Positions 36,742 to 46,455 of a DNA stretch of 64,000 nt are shown in pieces. The notes under the pieces were generated by a model. That model made no database searches. It was not told the DNA's origin and was given only the letters and a program-made list of their open reading frames with translations. The stretch covers positions 56,568-120,567 of the forward strand of contig JAEERC010000051.1 in NCBI GenBank assembly GCA_016285645.1. The letters are read 5' to 3'. This DNA comes from Clostridiaceae bacterium. GTDB taxonomy: Bacteria; Bacillota; Clostridia; Oscillospirales; Acutalibacteraceae. The stretch's first letter is position 1, and each line of letters opens with the position of its first letter. The position numbers were made by a program, and so were the translations under genes.

Positions 36742-39078
36742 TTGGGAGAACTCGTTGTAAAGGTCAGGGATTTTATATCTGAGGTCAGGATGTACTGGCG
36801 TCAGCCCCGTCCGGGCGAATATGTTCCGTACAGGGAAGTTGTTATGCTCTCAATAGGCTGGATGGCGCTGCTGATGTCCATTTCGTGGACAATCGGCTTC
36901 GGCGTCGGCAACCAGTTCACGGGCATGACCTTAAAAATGAATAACACGCAGCTGCTGGTAATGAGCTATGTGTGCACGGGCATCGGCTATCTCACAACGC
37001 CCCTGAACGCGTGGATTATCGACAACCTGCGCTCAACGGACGGCAAGTACAGAGTTTATATCAAACTCGCACTGCCGTCTATGATTTTAACTGTCGTTTC
37101 GCTCTGGCTGCCCTACGAAAGGGTACGCGATTCAGGGCGTTACGGCATTTATTTTATGATCGCGATGCTGTTTGTCGTCGGTCAGGTGCAGGGCTATGTT
37201 CAGGGCTGGGTAAACACCGGCGTTACGAATATGGTTCATGTTATGACTCCGAACACCCAGGAGCGCACCAAAATAATGGCTATAACGAGCATCATCTATT
37301 CAATGGGCTACACCATAAGCAACATATATTTTCCGCTTATGGTTGACGTGCTTTGCGAAAACGGCGACAAATACAATATGCGCTATTTCCGCGGCACATA
37401 CACGCCCGTTGCCCTGCTTATGCCTATAGTTATGGTCGCCTATTTCGGCACGAGGGAGCGCCTTGTGCTGCCCAAGAGCCGTATTACCAGAATGAGTTTC
37501 TCAAACTCGATGCGCGCGGTAGCGGGCAACAAGATTTTCTGGATAAAATGCGCCGACGGCTGGAACGACTTTCTCGAGGGCGCGAAAGGGAACATCTGGG
37601 ACTGGATGGTTTACCGCGCCCATATTATGAAGAGCACAACCTACGGCGTGCTCAACACCATTTCATACAACGCCAATTTCTGGGGTATGCTTCTGTCGCC
37701 CTGGTTTATAAAAAGATTCGGCAAACGCACAATCAAAATATTCAAAAACACCGTTCAGATTTTCCTCATCGCCTCATATTTTCTGTTTTACAAAACCCGT
37801 TTCGCGGCAATCGGACTGTTTATTGTTTACACGATTGACCGCTTTGTTGACACCGGCAATGTCATCGACTCCGCCATTGAGTCGGATATGCGCGACAACC
37901 AGCAGTATCTCATCGGCGAGCGCATTGACGGCGCGTTCGGCTTTATTCAGTCTTACGCGGGTGGCGTAATCGGCGCTGTAACGGGGCTTTTCATTCCCTG
38001 GGTTTACAGGAAGAAGGGCTTTGACGGCAACGATTACTCGGTGCTCGATGTGTATAAGGACTACGATGAGACAAAGCCGCTCTCGCAGCAGGTGAAGAAT
38101 CCCGGCTGCGTGCTTTACAGTCTTATGGACACCCTTCTCAAAATCTCGATTTTCGGCGCGGCGGTGGATGTTCTGCCGTGGTTTGCCTATGACATTTCCG
38201 AAACGGGTCAGAAATCTATGATAAGGGTCATAAGAATACGCACCATTGTTGAGGACAGGAACAATCCCGCCCGCGACGAGGCGTCATATATTGAGGGCTG
38301 CGAGGCAATAATGAAGGCGCGCAAATACATAGACGAGGAAAAGGTTGAGGTGCCTCACCACAGTATAATAAGCGAGGCGAGGGCTCTGCCCGCGAAAACA
38401 CCGGAGGAAAAGCAGGCGCGCATTGAGGCGATAAAGGCGGCGAAGCAGGCGATTGAGGACGCGAGAACACACAACGAGGAAATTGAAATAGCTCATTTCG
38501 TAATGCGCGAGCTCAACCGCTTTGAGACACCGTTCGGCAAAAAGCAGTATGAGCTTTGCAGAATGATTGTTGACGGCGGTGAGGAGCATTTCCACGACAA
38601 AGCGGAGGAAATAAAGGAATTCGCTCACTCGCTGCCCGAAAGCGATATAAAAGAGGAGCGTACCTGGAGAAAGCAGGAAATCAAAAACGCCAAACAGATT
38701 GAGCACTCCCGTACGCTTTGCAGTCAGTATTATCCCGACGGCGTGGACTACGACCCCGAAAAGGCGGAGCGGGCTTTCGAAATGCCCGATGACACAAGGG
38801 AAAACGCGAAACTGCGCCGCCGCGCGATGAAACAGGCGAACGCGGAGCAGAATATGTACACCACCTACGCCGCGCCCTACCTTGCGGCAGTGCGCACGCT
38901 GGATCTCTATAACGGCTACAACGACCTCGATTCGCTTATTGCGGACTATGACAAAACCGTTTCGGAGCGCAAAGCCCGCCACGACGCAGAGCGCGCCGAG
39001 CAGGAGCGTCTTGCCGAGGAGCGCCGCATTGACAGGGAGCGCTATGAGGCACAAAAGAAAATGAAAAAGAGAAAATAG
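36742..39078 (+). CDS. MFS transporter with long cytoplasmic C-terminal tail
   Basis: The TTG start is supported by AAAGGGTG about 6 nt upstream. The 778-aa protein has about 12 transmembrane helices in residues 30-490 (for example MLSIGWMALLMSISWTIGFG). A charged helical tail of about 280 residues follows, rich in EEKQARIEAIKAAKQ and EQERLAEERRIDRERYE, predicted coiled coil. The core is reminiscent of GPH-type sugar transporters, whose usual length is about 450-500. The tail may join the transporter to a cytosolic partner. Its terminator is at 39094. Confidence 0.8.
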   Translation: MGELVVKVRDFISEVRMYWRQPRPGEYVPYREVVMLSIGWMALLMSISWTIGFGVGNQFTGMTLKMNNTQLLVMSYVCTGIGYLTTPLNAWIIDNLRSTDGKYRVYIKLALPSMILTVVSLWLPYERVRDSGRYGIYFMIAMLFVVGQVQGYVQGWVNTGVTNMVHVMTPNTQERTKIMAITSIIYSMGYTISNIYFPLMVDVLCENGDKYNMRYFRGTYTPVALLMPIVMVAYFGTRERLVLPKSRITRMSFSNSMRAVAGNKIFWIKCADGWNDFLEGAKGNIWDWMVYRAHIMKSTTYGVLNTISYNANFWGMLLSPWFIKRFGKRTIKIFKNTVQIFLIASYFLFYKTRFAAIGLFIVYTIDRFVDTGNVIDSAIESDMRDNQQYLIGERIDGAFGFIQSYAGGVIGAVTGLFIPWVYRKKGFDGNDYSVLDVYKDYDETKPLSQQVKNPGCVLYSLMDTLLKISIFGAAVDVLPWFAYDISETGQKSMIRVIRIRTIVEDRNNPARDEASYIEGCEAIMKARKYIDEEKVEVPHHSIISEARALPAKTPEEKQARIEAIKAAKQAIEDARTHNEEIEIAHFVMRELNRFETPFGKKQYELCRMIVDGGEEHFHDKAEEIKEFAHSLPESDIKEERTWRKQEIKNAKQIEHSRTLCSQYYPDGVDYDPEKAERAFEMPDDTRENAKLRRRAMKQANAEQNMYTTYAAPYLAAVRTLDLYNGYNDLDSLIADYDKTVSERKARHDAERAEQERLAEERRIDRERYEAQKKMKKRK

Positions 39079-39093
39079 AATATAAAAACACAG

Positions 39094-39119
39094 GGCAGGG
39101 AATTATCCCTGCCTTTTTT
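39094..39119 (+). terminator. Rho-independent terminator
   Basis: GGCAGGGA pairs with TCCCTGCC; TTTTTTG follows. Confidence 0.87.
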
Positions 39120-39242
39120 GTTGCCGTTCGCGCCGTAAATAATACCGCTCGCGAACACAGGCGCTTTTGAGCGTTTTTGTATGTTATTGTATGGCTGTAA
39201 TCAGACGGAGCGAAAAGCTCCCGAAAAACAGGAGGTAACATT

Positions 39243-39446
39243 ATGATGATTTTATGCTTTGCAATTACGGCGGTTTTTACTACGGCGGTATGCCTTGCCT
39301 CGGTCAGGCAGGAGGAGCCCGACAGAGCGTCAACAGCGATTGAGAACACCGTTCGTCCGCTCGCTGTACCCGACAGCGCAGACAAAATCCCCGCGATTAA
39401 AACAGCCGTCTCCGGCGACTTCAATGTTTACAGAAAAGTCGGATGA
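39243..39446 (+). CDS. 67-aa small secreted or membrane protein
   Basis: A near-perfect AGGAGGT lies 6 nt before the ATG. The product has a hydrophobic start (MMILCFAITAVFTTAVCLAS) followed by a short polar domain. No family is recognised. The strong RBS, separate terminators before and after, and the signal-like start support it as a real gene. It may be a short exported peptide or a membrane microprotein. Confidence 0.6.
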   Translation: MMILCFAITAVFTTAVCLASVRQEEPDRASTAIENTVRPLAVPDSADKIPAIKTAVSGDFNVYRKVG

Positions 39447-39491
39447 TTTTAACCTGAACAACTCTTTTCATATTAACCGTTCCATACAAAA

Positions 39492-39529
39492 ACGGACCGC
39501 GCGGTTTTCCACGCGGTCCGTAATTTTTG
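39492..39529 (+). terminator. Bidirectional terminator
   Basis: ACGGACCGCG pairs with CGCGGTCCGT, flanked by AATTTTTG on the plus strand and by TTTTTGTATGG on the minus strand. It lies between the small ORF and the converging HTH gene. Confidence 0.85.
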
Positions 39530-39530
39530 T

Positions 39531-39761
39531 TTATCGGGCTGAGCTGTCGAGGGGAGTTTTTTCGTCGCTCAGGCAAAGAAAATAAGAGGGCTGTAAATTG
39601 TAATACTCACATAATTTGATAAAATCCTCAATGGTCAGTTTTGCGCGTCTTTTTTCGATATGGTCATAACCCTGCTGGGATTTGTGAATAATCGCAGCAA
39701 CCTCACGCTGAGTCAGATCACGGTCGATTCTTTCGGAAATCAAACGGTCCAGATAATCCAT
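39531..39761 (-). CDS. XRE-family HTH transcriptional regulator
   Basis: ATG 39761 has GGGGTG 6 nt upstream; the track's GTG start is inside that RBS. The 76-aa protein is almost only a helix-turn-helix: LTQREVAAIIHKSQQGYDHIEKRR, then LTIEDFIKLCEYYNLQPSYFL, typical of Cro/CI-type repressors. It is divergent from the membrane protein at 39863, with twin ACTCAAA-N-TTTGAGT palindromes between the two. It probably represses both promoters and itself. Confidence 0.87.
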   Translation of the reverse strand: MDYLDRLISERIDRDLTQREVAAIIHKSQQGYDHIEKRRAKLTIEDFIKLCEYYNLQPSYFLCLSDEKTPLDSSAR

Positions 39762-39788
39762 AGTTTTCACCCCGGATTATTCTATCAA

Positions 39789-39803
39789 ACTCAAAGTTTG
39801 AGT
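39789..39803. promoter_or_regulatory. Operator 1 (ACTCAAA-G-TTTGAGT)
   Basis: A perfect 7-bp inverted repeat around one central base, ending 1 bp before the -35 box of the plus-strand promoter. Its likely ligand is the HTH protein encoded next to it. Confidence 0.8.
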
Positions 39804-39804
39804 A

Positions 39805-39833
39805 TTGACAATTACTCAAACTTTGAGTATAAT
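39805..39833 (+). promoter_or_regulatory. Consensus SigA promoter of the island membrane gene
   Basis: TTGACA (39805-39810), 17-nt spacer, TATAAT (39828-39833). Operator 2 fills the spacer almost completely, so a bound repressor would block RNA polymerase. Confidence 0.88.
39814..39828. promoter_or_regulatory. Operator 2 (ACTCAAA-C-TTTGAGT)
   Basis: The same palindrome as operator 1 apart from the central base, with centres 25 bp apart. It lies between -35 and -10. Confidence 0.8.
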
Positions 39834-39862
39834 TCATATAAATATAAAAGGGGGTATTTTCA

Positions 39863-40897
39863 ATGGAAAAGATATTAAACAAACATGCACTGACCGTTTG
39901 TGCGGCGATTTCGTTACTGTTTTCGCTTTTCCCGTATGTTACAGTCGCCGAGGATTCTAAATTCAATCTGTTTTCGCTTATAGGCGAAGATGCGGGTATT
40001 CTTCCCATTATTGCACTGTTGCTTCCCATTGCACTGATAGTTGTAAACTATGTTCTTAAAACAGACTATACAAAATATATTCTTATTGCCATACCCGCCG
40101 TTGCTGTAATTGTTCATATTATAATAATAAGCGCAATGAAGTCTGCAAACGGTGTGGCGGAAGCTTTCGGAGTGGAAGGTGCAAAAGCAAGTGTCGGCTT
40201 TGTTTTCAATATTCTTGCAAATCTTGCGGCTGCGGGCATAGCAGTATTCCTTATGCTGAAAGGCGGTTCGGAAGGTCAGCCCGTTCAGTTCGTTAATTCA
40301 AGCGAAAAGATCAGTTTAAACAGTATAAAGGAAGTAGGAAACACAATAGCGAAAAAGAGTTCGGAAACAGTAAAAAATATTGCATCGTCCATTCCTGCAA
40401 AATCTGATGAAATAAAAACATCGGAAAACAGATCCTCTTTTTCGACTGACAGAGATCCGGCTATTTCCAAACTTAAAGCCGAAATTGTCAGAATAGAAGG
40501 TCAGTTACAGCCCATCTATACGGCTTTGGGCAAAAAATATGCCGAAAGCGGTTCGGAGGACTTCAATGCTGACGAAGAACTCAAAGCAATAGCTGAGAAA
40601 AAACAGGAAATCGCAAATCTTAAAAATGAGATACTTGAAGTCGAAAAGAGCAAAATGAACAATAAGCTCGCAGAAAAGAAAAAGGCCTTCGAAGCAAAGA
40701 TCAACAGTGAAAAAGAAAAACTCGACAAGGCACTTGCACTTGGCGTAATCACACAGGAAGAGCACGACAGCAAAGTTTCGGAACAGCAGAAGAAACTTGA
40801 CAACTACGATGAAATAGCGCGCATTGAAGAGCAGTTTGATTTAGGTATTATTTCAAACGAAGAAAAAGAGCAGAGAATAAAAGATATTATAGGATAA
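39863..40897 (+). CDS. Membrane protein with coiled coil and SHOCT-like C-terminus
   Basis: The 344-aa protein has four hydrophobic helices (HALTVCAAISLLFSLFPYV, ILPIIALLLPIALIVVNYVL, YILIAIPAVAVIVHIIIISA and VGFVFNILANLAAAGIAVFL). A long charged coiled coil follows (about residues 200-300, LKAEIVRIEGQLQPIYTALG). The last part has two short-domain motifs (LDKALALGVITQEEHDSKV and EEQFDLGIISNEEKEQRI), as in SHOCT domains. It is notably AT-rich next to high-GC neighbours. RBS AGGGGG. With the divergent HTH it forms a small regulated cassette, possibly acquired by transfer. Function unknown. Confidence 0.82.
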   Translation: MEKILNKHALTVCAAISLLFSLFPYVTVAEDSKFNLFSLIGEDAGILPIIALLLPIALIVVNYVLKTDYTKYILIAIPAVAVIVHIIIISAMKSANGVAEAFGVEGAKASVGFVFNILANLAAAGIAVFLMLKGGSEGQPVQFVNSSEKISLNSIKEVGNTIAKKSSETVKNIASSIPAKSDEIKTSENRSSFSTDRDPAISKLKAEIVRIEGQLQPIYTALGKKYAESGSEDFNADEELKAIAEKKQEIANLKNEILEVEKSKMNNKLAEKKKAFEAKINSEKEKLDKALALGVITQEEHDSKVSEQQKKLDNYDEIARIEEQFDLGIISNEEKEQRIKDIIG

Positions 40898-40910
40898 ATA
40901 ATAACAACAG

Positions 40911-40946
40911 TGCACCCTGCCGGAAACGACAGGGTGCATCTTTTAC
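40911..40946 (+). terminator. Bidirectional terminator
   Basis: TGCACCCTG pairs with CAGGGTGCA; TCTTTTAC follows. It closes the AT-rich cassette and the converging yfcE-like transcript. Confidence 0.82.
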
Positions 40947-41401
40947 AGTTCCATATTTATACAGATAATTCCTTTGTCGGTTATGTCAACCGCGCCGTAG
41001 GCGCCGTCCTGCATCGCGCCGGGGTTGAAGATGTAAAGCCCGTTTTCATAGCGGTTGTCCGGCTCGTGGGTGTGGCCGTAAAGCGCGACCTTCACGCCGA
41101 GCTGCCCCGCCTTTTCCTCGAGCGTCTGAGTGCCGTATTTCACCCTTTCAAGGTGACCGTGCGTGCAAAGCACGGTTACATCGCCGCATTTTATAAGCTC
41201 GTTTAGCGGGTGCTGCGCCGCGAAATCGCAGTTGCCGCACACCTGCACAAGCTCGCGCCCTTTGAGCAGGTCGTCGAGTCTGTCGGCGTCGCGCTCGCAA
41301 TCGCCCAGGTGAACGATGATATCCGCCTCGGGGTGCTTCTCAAGGGCGTCGCGCATAAGACTGACCCTGCCGTGTGAATCGGTAAAAACAAGAAGCCGCA
41401 T
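40943..41401 (-). CDS. YfcE/MJ0936-type phosphodiesterase
   Basis: The 152-aa protein has the small metallophosphoesterase motifs: FTDSHG, HLGDCERDADRL, GNCD (in place of GNHD), THGH and YGHTHEP. This family hydrolyses phosphodiesters such as bis-pNPP in vitro, and true substrates are unclear. It starts 1 nt after the argH stop and is the last gene of the argG-argH transcript. The GNCD variant is common in this subgroup. Confidence 0.9.
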   Translation of the reverse strand: MRLLVFTDSHGRVSLMRDALEKHPEADIIVHLGDCERDADRLDDLLKGRELVQVCGNCDFAAQHPLNELIKCGDVTVLCTHGHLERVKYGTQTLEEKAGQLGVKVALYGHTHEPDNRYENGLYIFNPGAMQDGAYGAVDITDKGIICINMEL

Positions 41402-41402
41402 T

Positions 41403-42710
41403 TTACATACCTCTGCGTTTTACGCAGTTCTCGAGTTTTATCGCCTCATATACGCCCTCGTCAAACAGGTCGCAGATTTCCCTGTATTTTTCAATCGGGA
41501 GCGTCTCAAGTGTTTCGCCGGTCTTGATGCAGAGGGCAACAACCTCGCCCGTCGCCTTGTAGGCGTCGCGGAAGGGAAGCCCCTTTGAAACGAGATAGTC
41601 CGCGCAGTCGGTGGCGTTTATGAATCCGCCCGCAGCCGCCTTGCGCATGTTTTCGGGCAGAACCTTCATTGTGTCAATCATCGGAATAAGTGTGTCAACG
41701 CAGATTTTAACCGTGTCAAAGGCGTCGAAAACGGCGTCCTTGTCCTCCTGCATATCCTTGTTGTAGGCGAGGGGAAGCCCCTTCATAACGGTAAGCAGAG
41801 TCATAAGGTCGCCGAACACCCTGCCGCTCTTGCCCCTGACAAGTTCGGTGATGTCGGGGTTCTTTTTTTGCGGCATAATGCTCGAGCCCGTTGAGAAGGC
41901 GTCGTCGAGCTCAATGAATTTGAACTCCCAGGAGCACCACAGCACAATCTCCTCCGAAAGGCGCGAAAGGTGAACCATAATTATTGAGAGAGCGCCCGCG
42001 AGCTCAATGCAGAAATCGCGGTCGGCAACGCCGTCGAGAGTGCTTTTTGTGTAGCCGTCAAAGCCGAGAAGCTCCGCGGTCATAGCCCTGTCAATCGGGT
42101 AGGTTGTGCCCGCGAGAGCGCCGCTGCCGAGGGGAGATACATTCATTCTCTTTTTAGCGTCCTCAAGCCGCCCGAGGTCTCTTTTAAGCATTTCAACATA
42201 GGCGGTCAGGTGCGCCTTGAAGGTTATCGGCTGGGCGCGCTGGAGGTGGGTGTAGCCGGGCATAATCGCCGTTTTGTATTCCTCCGCCTTGTTTTCGAGC
42301 GAGGCGATAAGCCCCTCAACAAGGGCGTAAAGAGCGTCGCATTCCTTTCTGAGGGTCAGGCGCACATCGAGGGCTACCTGGTCGTTACGGCTGCGCCCCG
42401 TGTGAAGACGCTTGCCCGCCGAGCCGATGCGCTCGGTGAGGGTTGCCTCAATAAAGGTGTGTATATCCTCGGCGTCCGGGTCTATGAGAAGAGCGCCGCT
42501 TTCTATATCCGCCCTTATTTTCTCAAGCCCTTCGCAGATTGCCGCGCCGTCCTCCTTCGAGATGATACCCTGAGCCGCCAGCATTGTGGCGTGGGCGATG
42601 CTGCCCGTGATATCCTCCTCAAACATCCTTGAGTCGGTCGCTATTGATGAGTTGAAATCGTTGGTTTTTTTATCCGCTTCCTTTGAAAAGCGTCCTGCCC
42701 ATAATTTCAT
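41403..42710 (-). CDS. argH: Argininosuccinate lyase
   Basis: ATG 42710 (MKLWAGRFSKEADK) is the conserved ArgH start, with AAAGGA upstream. The track start is 14 codons too long. The 435-aa protein has LHTGRSRNDQVALDVRL, the catalytic Ser loop in STGSSIMPQKKNPD and TYPIDRAMTAELLGF. It splits argininosuccinate into arginine and fumarate. It follows argG and a terminator-like hairpin and precedes the YfcE-like gene. Confidence 0.97.
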   Translation of the reverse strand: MKLWAGRFSKEADKKTNDFNSSIATDSRMFEEDITGSIAHATMLAAQGIISKEDGAAICEGLEKIRADIESGALLIDPDAEDIHTFIEATLTERIGSAGKRLHTGRSRNDQVALDVRLTLRKECDALYALVEGLIASLENKAEEYKTAIMPGYTHLQRAQPITFKAHLTAYVEMLKRDLGRLEDAKKRMNVSPLGSGALAGTTYPIDRAMTAELLGFDGYTKSTLDGVADRDFCIELAGALSIIMVHLSRLSEEIVLWCSWEFKFIELDDAFSTGSSIMPQKKNPDITELVRGKSGRVFGDLMTLLTVMKGLPLAYNKDMQEDKDAVFDAFDTVKICVDTLIPMIDTMKVLPENMRKAAAGGFINATDCADYLVSKGLPFRDAYKATGEVVALCIKTGETLETLPIEKYREICDLFDEGVYEAIKLENCVKRRGM

Positions 42711-42735
42711 AGTTATCAGTCCTTTATGAATAGTG

Positions 42736-42762
42736 AAAAAGAGCCGCCGCAACGGCTCTTTT
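42736..42762 (-). terminator. Hairpin between argG and argH
   Basis: GAGCCG pairs with CGGCTC; TTTTTCAC follows on the minus strand. It may be a partial terminator, lowering argH relative to argG. Confidence 0.68.
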
Positions 42763-42773
42763 GATTTTTAAAA

Positions 42774-44000
<1,227 letters not shown>

Positions 44001-44015
44001 TATTTATTTCCTCCG

Positions 44016-44029
44016 TGAATGTTTATGCA
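44016..44029. promoter_or_regulatory. Putative ArgR box
   Basis: The minus strand reads TGCATAAACATTCA, matching the TGAATWWWWATTCA consensus at 12 of 14 positions. It lies between the argG -10 box and RBS, where a bound repressor would block elongation or initiation. Confidence 0.5.
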
Positions 44030-44032
44030 TTG

Positions 44033-44060
44033 ATTATACATTAATATTAATTAAAGTCAA
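44033..44060 (-). promoter_or_regulatory. Promoter of argG
   Basis: On the minus strand TTGACT, 16-nt spacer, TATAAT, about 32 bp before the ATG. Confidence 0.75.
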
Positions 44061-44130
44061 CACAATTCTGTATTTTTATGCAAAATCGGCGTAATCAACA
44101 AAAGAATATGCAGATTGCCGCGCCCGATTA

Positions 44131-45144
44131 TCAAAGCTGATAAAGCCCGACCTTCTTCTGCACCTTCGCGAGAGTGCGGTATGAGAGGCGCAGGGCGGAT
44201 TCGGCGCCCTTCTTTGCGCAGTCGTTGAGATACGCCTTGTCGGCAATAAGCTGCGCGTATTTTTCCTGAACGGGTTTTAACTCCTCGATTACCGACTCCG
44301 CGACGCTTACCTTGAAATCGCCGTAGCCCCTGCCGTCAAATTCCTTCTCGATTTCGTCAAAGGATTTGCCCGTGCAGCAGGAGTAAATCGCCATAAGGTT
44401 GTTTATGCCGTCCTTGCCCTCGGCGTAACGCACGCACGCTTCACTGTCGGTGACCGCCGATTTGAATTTTTTCATTATCGCTTCGGGCGGGTCGAGCAGA
44501 GAGATGGACGCCTTGGGGTTCGGGTCGGATTTTGACATTTTCTGGGTCGGGTCCTGCAAGCTCGCGATTTTCGCGCCGACCTTGCCTATGAAGGGCTCGG
44601 GCAGCGTAAAGGTCTGACCGTGGCGGGTGTTGAACCTGTCGGCGATATCCCTGGCAAGTTCAAGGTGCTGTTTCTGGTCGGCGCCTACGGGCACGAAATC
44701 CGCCTGATAGACGAGAATATCCGCCGCCATGAGCACGGGGTAATCAAAAAGCCCCACGTTGACATCATCCGCGTGTTTCCGGGATTTGTCCTTGAACTGG
44801 GTCATTCTCGACGCCTCGCCGAACTGGGCGTAGCAGTTGAGTATCCAGGCAAGCTCGCTGTGGGTGTGAACATGGCTCTGGAAAAAGACTATGCTTTTTT
44901 CGGGGTCAAGACCTATGGCGAGCATAAGCGCGAACATTTCAAGCGACTGTTTGCGCAGAAGCGCCGGCTCGGGGTGAACGGTTATGGCGTGCAGGTCGGC
45001 AACGCCGTATATGCAGTCGTATTCCTCGCTCATCGCCTTCCAGTTCTTGAGCGCGCCCAGGTAGTTGCCAAGAGTGGGCACGGATGTGGGCTGAATAAGA
45101 CTGAGAACTCTTTTTTTCTTTTCGGGTGCGGGTGTGTTTTCCAT
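44131..45144 (-). CDS. trpS: Tryptophanyl-tRNA synthetase
   Basis: The 337-aa protein has the class I marks: PTSVPTLGNYLGALKNW (HIGH-like) and KMSKSDPN. QADFVPVGADQKQHLELARDIA and QFKDKSRKH are typical of TrpRS. It charges tRNA-Trp. It begins 13 nt after the aminotransferase stop in the same direction, so they share a transcript. Confidence 0.97.
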   Translation of the reverse strand: MENTPAPEKKKRVLSLIQPTSVPTLGNYLGALKNWKAMSEEYDCIYGVADLHAITVHPEPALLRKQSLEMFALMLAIGLDPEKSIVFFQSHVHTHSELAWILNCYAQFGEASRMTQFKDKSRKHADDVNVGLFDYPVLMAADILVYQADFVPVGADQKQHLELARDIADRFNTRHGQTFTLPEPFIGKVGAKIASLQDPTQKMSKSDPNPKASISLLDPPEAIMKKFKSAVTDSEACVRYAEGKDGINNLMAIYSCCTGKSFDEIEKEFDGRGYGDFKVSVAESVIEELKPVQEKYAQLIADKAYLNDCAKKGAESALRLSYRTLAKVQKKVGLYQL

Positions 45145-45157
45145 ACTTTTTCTCCGT

Positions 45158-46342
45158 TTATCGGTAATTTCTCGCCACTTCGCCGAGGATTTTAACGCCC
45201 TTTACTATGCCTTCATCGGTGGGCGTTGAGAAGTTTAAGCGTACATACTGGGTTGATTTGCTCTCGTCGCACAGGAAAGCGCTGCCGGGCACGATTGAAA
45301 CGCCCGCCTCGCTCGCCTTTCTGACGAAGGTGAGCATATCGAAACGGTCGTCGAGTTTACACCAAACGAACAGACCGCCCTGGGGACGCACATACTCGAC
45401 ATAATCGCCGAGTTCCTCGTCAATAAGGTCGCACATAAGGTTTAACTTTCTGCGGTAGATATCCCTGATTTTTGCGATGTGCGCCTCATAGTCGTAATCG
45501 TGAAGCCATTTATATACGATATACTGTGATGTCAGCGGAGTGTGAACATCCTGAGTCTGCTTTACAACGGTCATTTTCGCTATGAGTTCCTTGTTGGCGC
45601 AAACGAAGCCTACACGGATGCCGGGCGCGACGATTTTTGAGAACGAGCCGGAATAAACCACAAGCCCGCAGTCGTCCATAGTCTTGATGGCGGGGATGTC
45701 CTCGCCCGCTACTCTCGTTTCGCCGTAGGGGTTGTCCTCAAGAATGATTATGCCGTATTTCTTCGCGAGGGCGTAAATCGCCTTTCTCTTTTCGAAAGAG
45801 GTGGTTGAGCCCGCGGGGTTCTGGAAATTCGGTATTGTGTATAAGAACTTCGCGTTGGGTTCGGATTTGAACGCGTTCTCAAGCGCTTCTATGTTCATAC
45901 CGTCCGCCTCAAGGGGCACGCCTACGAGTTTCGCGCCGAAAGCGCGGAAGCAGTTGAGAGCGCCTATGAAAGCGGGCTCCTCGCAGATGACCGTGTCGCC
46001 GGGGTTCAAGAGAGTGTGTGAAAGAAGACTCATAACCTGCTGGGCGCCGGATGTGACAATAACGCTGTCGGAATCCGAAAGCACATTGTAGCGGTCGCGG
46101 CACATCTTTTCGAGTTCGGCAATGAGAGGGGCGTAGCCCTCGGTAACGCCGTATTGAAGGGCGAGAACGGGGTTGTTTTCCATAAGCTCGCCGAGTATTT
46201 CCCTGACATCGTCAACGGGGAAGGCGTCGGGCGCGGGATTGCCCGCGGCGAAGGGGATTACCGACCCGCCCGTGTTTTTGAGTATTTCCCTGATGATTGA
46301 CGGCTTGAGCGAAGCGAGACCGCCTGAAATCTTATATTCCAT
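45158..46342 (-). CDS. PLP-dependent aminotransferase (LysN/MocR-catalytic type)
   Basis: ATG 46342 has GGAGGT 7 nt before it; the track start adds 32 residues of AT-rich leader. The 394-aa fold-type I aminotransferase has FAAGNPAPDAFP, YGVTEGYAPLIAEL, NFQNPAGSTTSFEKRKAIY, LEDNPYGETR and the PLP Lys in YSGSFSKIVAPGIRVGF. There is no HTH domain, so it is an enzyme rather than a MocR regulator. Family members act on 2-aminoadipate, aromatic or branched-chain amino acids. The trpS neighbour hints at aromatic amino acids, but weakly. Confidence 0.9.
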   Translation of the reverse strand: MEYKISGGLASLKPSIIREILKNTGGSVIPFAAGNPAPDAFPVDDVREILGELMENNPVLALQYGVTEGYAPLIAELEKMCRDRYNVLSDSDSVIVTSGAQQVMSLLSHTLLNPGDTVICEEPAFIGALNCFRAFGAKLVGVPLEADGMNIEALENAFKSEPNAKFLYTIPNFQNPAGSTTSFEKRKAIYALAKKYGIIILEDNPYGETRVAGEDIPAIKTMDDCGLVVYSGSFSKIVAPGIRVGFVCANKELIAKMTVVKQTQDVHTPLTSQYIVYKWLHDYDYEAHIAKIRDIYRRKLNLMCDLIDEELGDYVEYVRPQGGLFVWCKLDDRFDMLTFVRKASEAGVSIVPGSAFLCDESKSTQYVRLNFSTPTDEGIVKGVKILGEVARNYR

Positions 46343-46455
46343 AATGTACCTCCGATATAAATCGTTCAAAAAGATATTATAGTATAAAAATATATAAATG
46401 TAAAGATAAAGCGTTGTTAAAAAACAAAAACCGGACACACGATTTCATTTATAAC

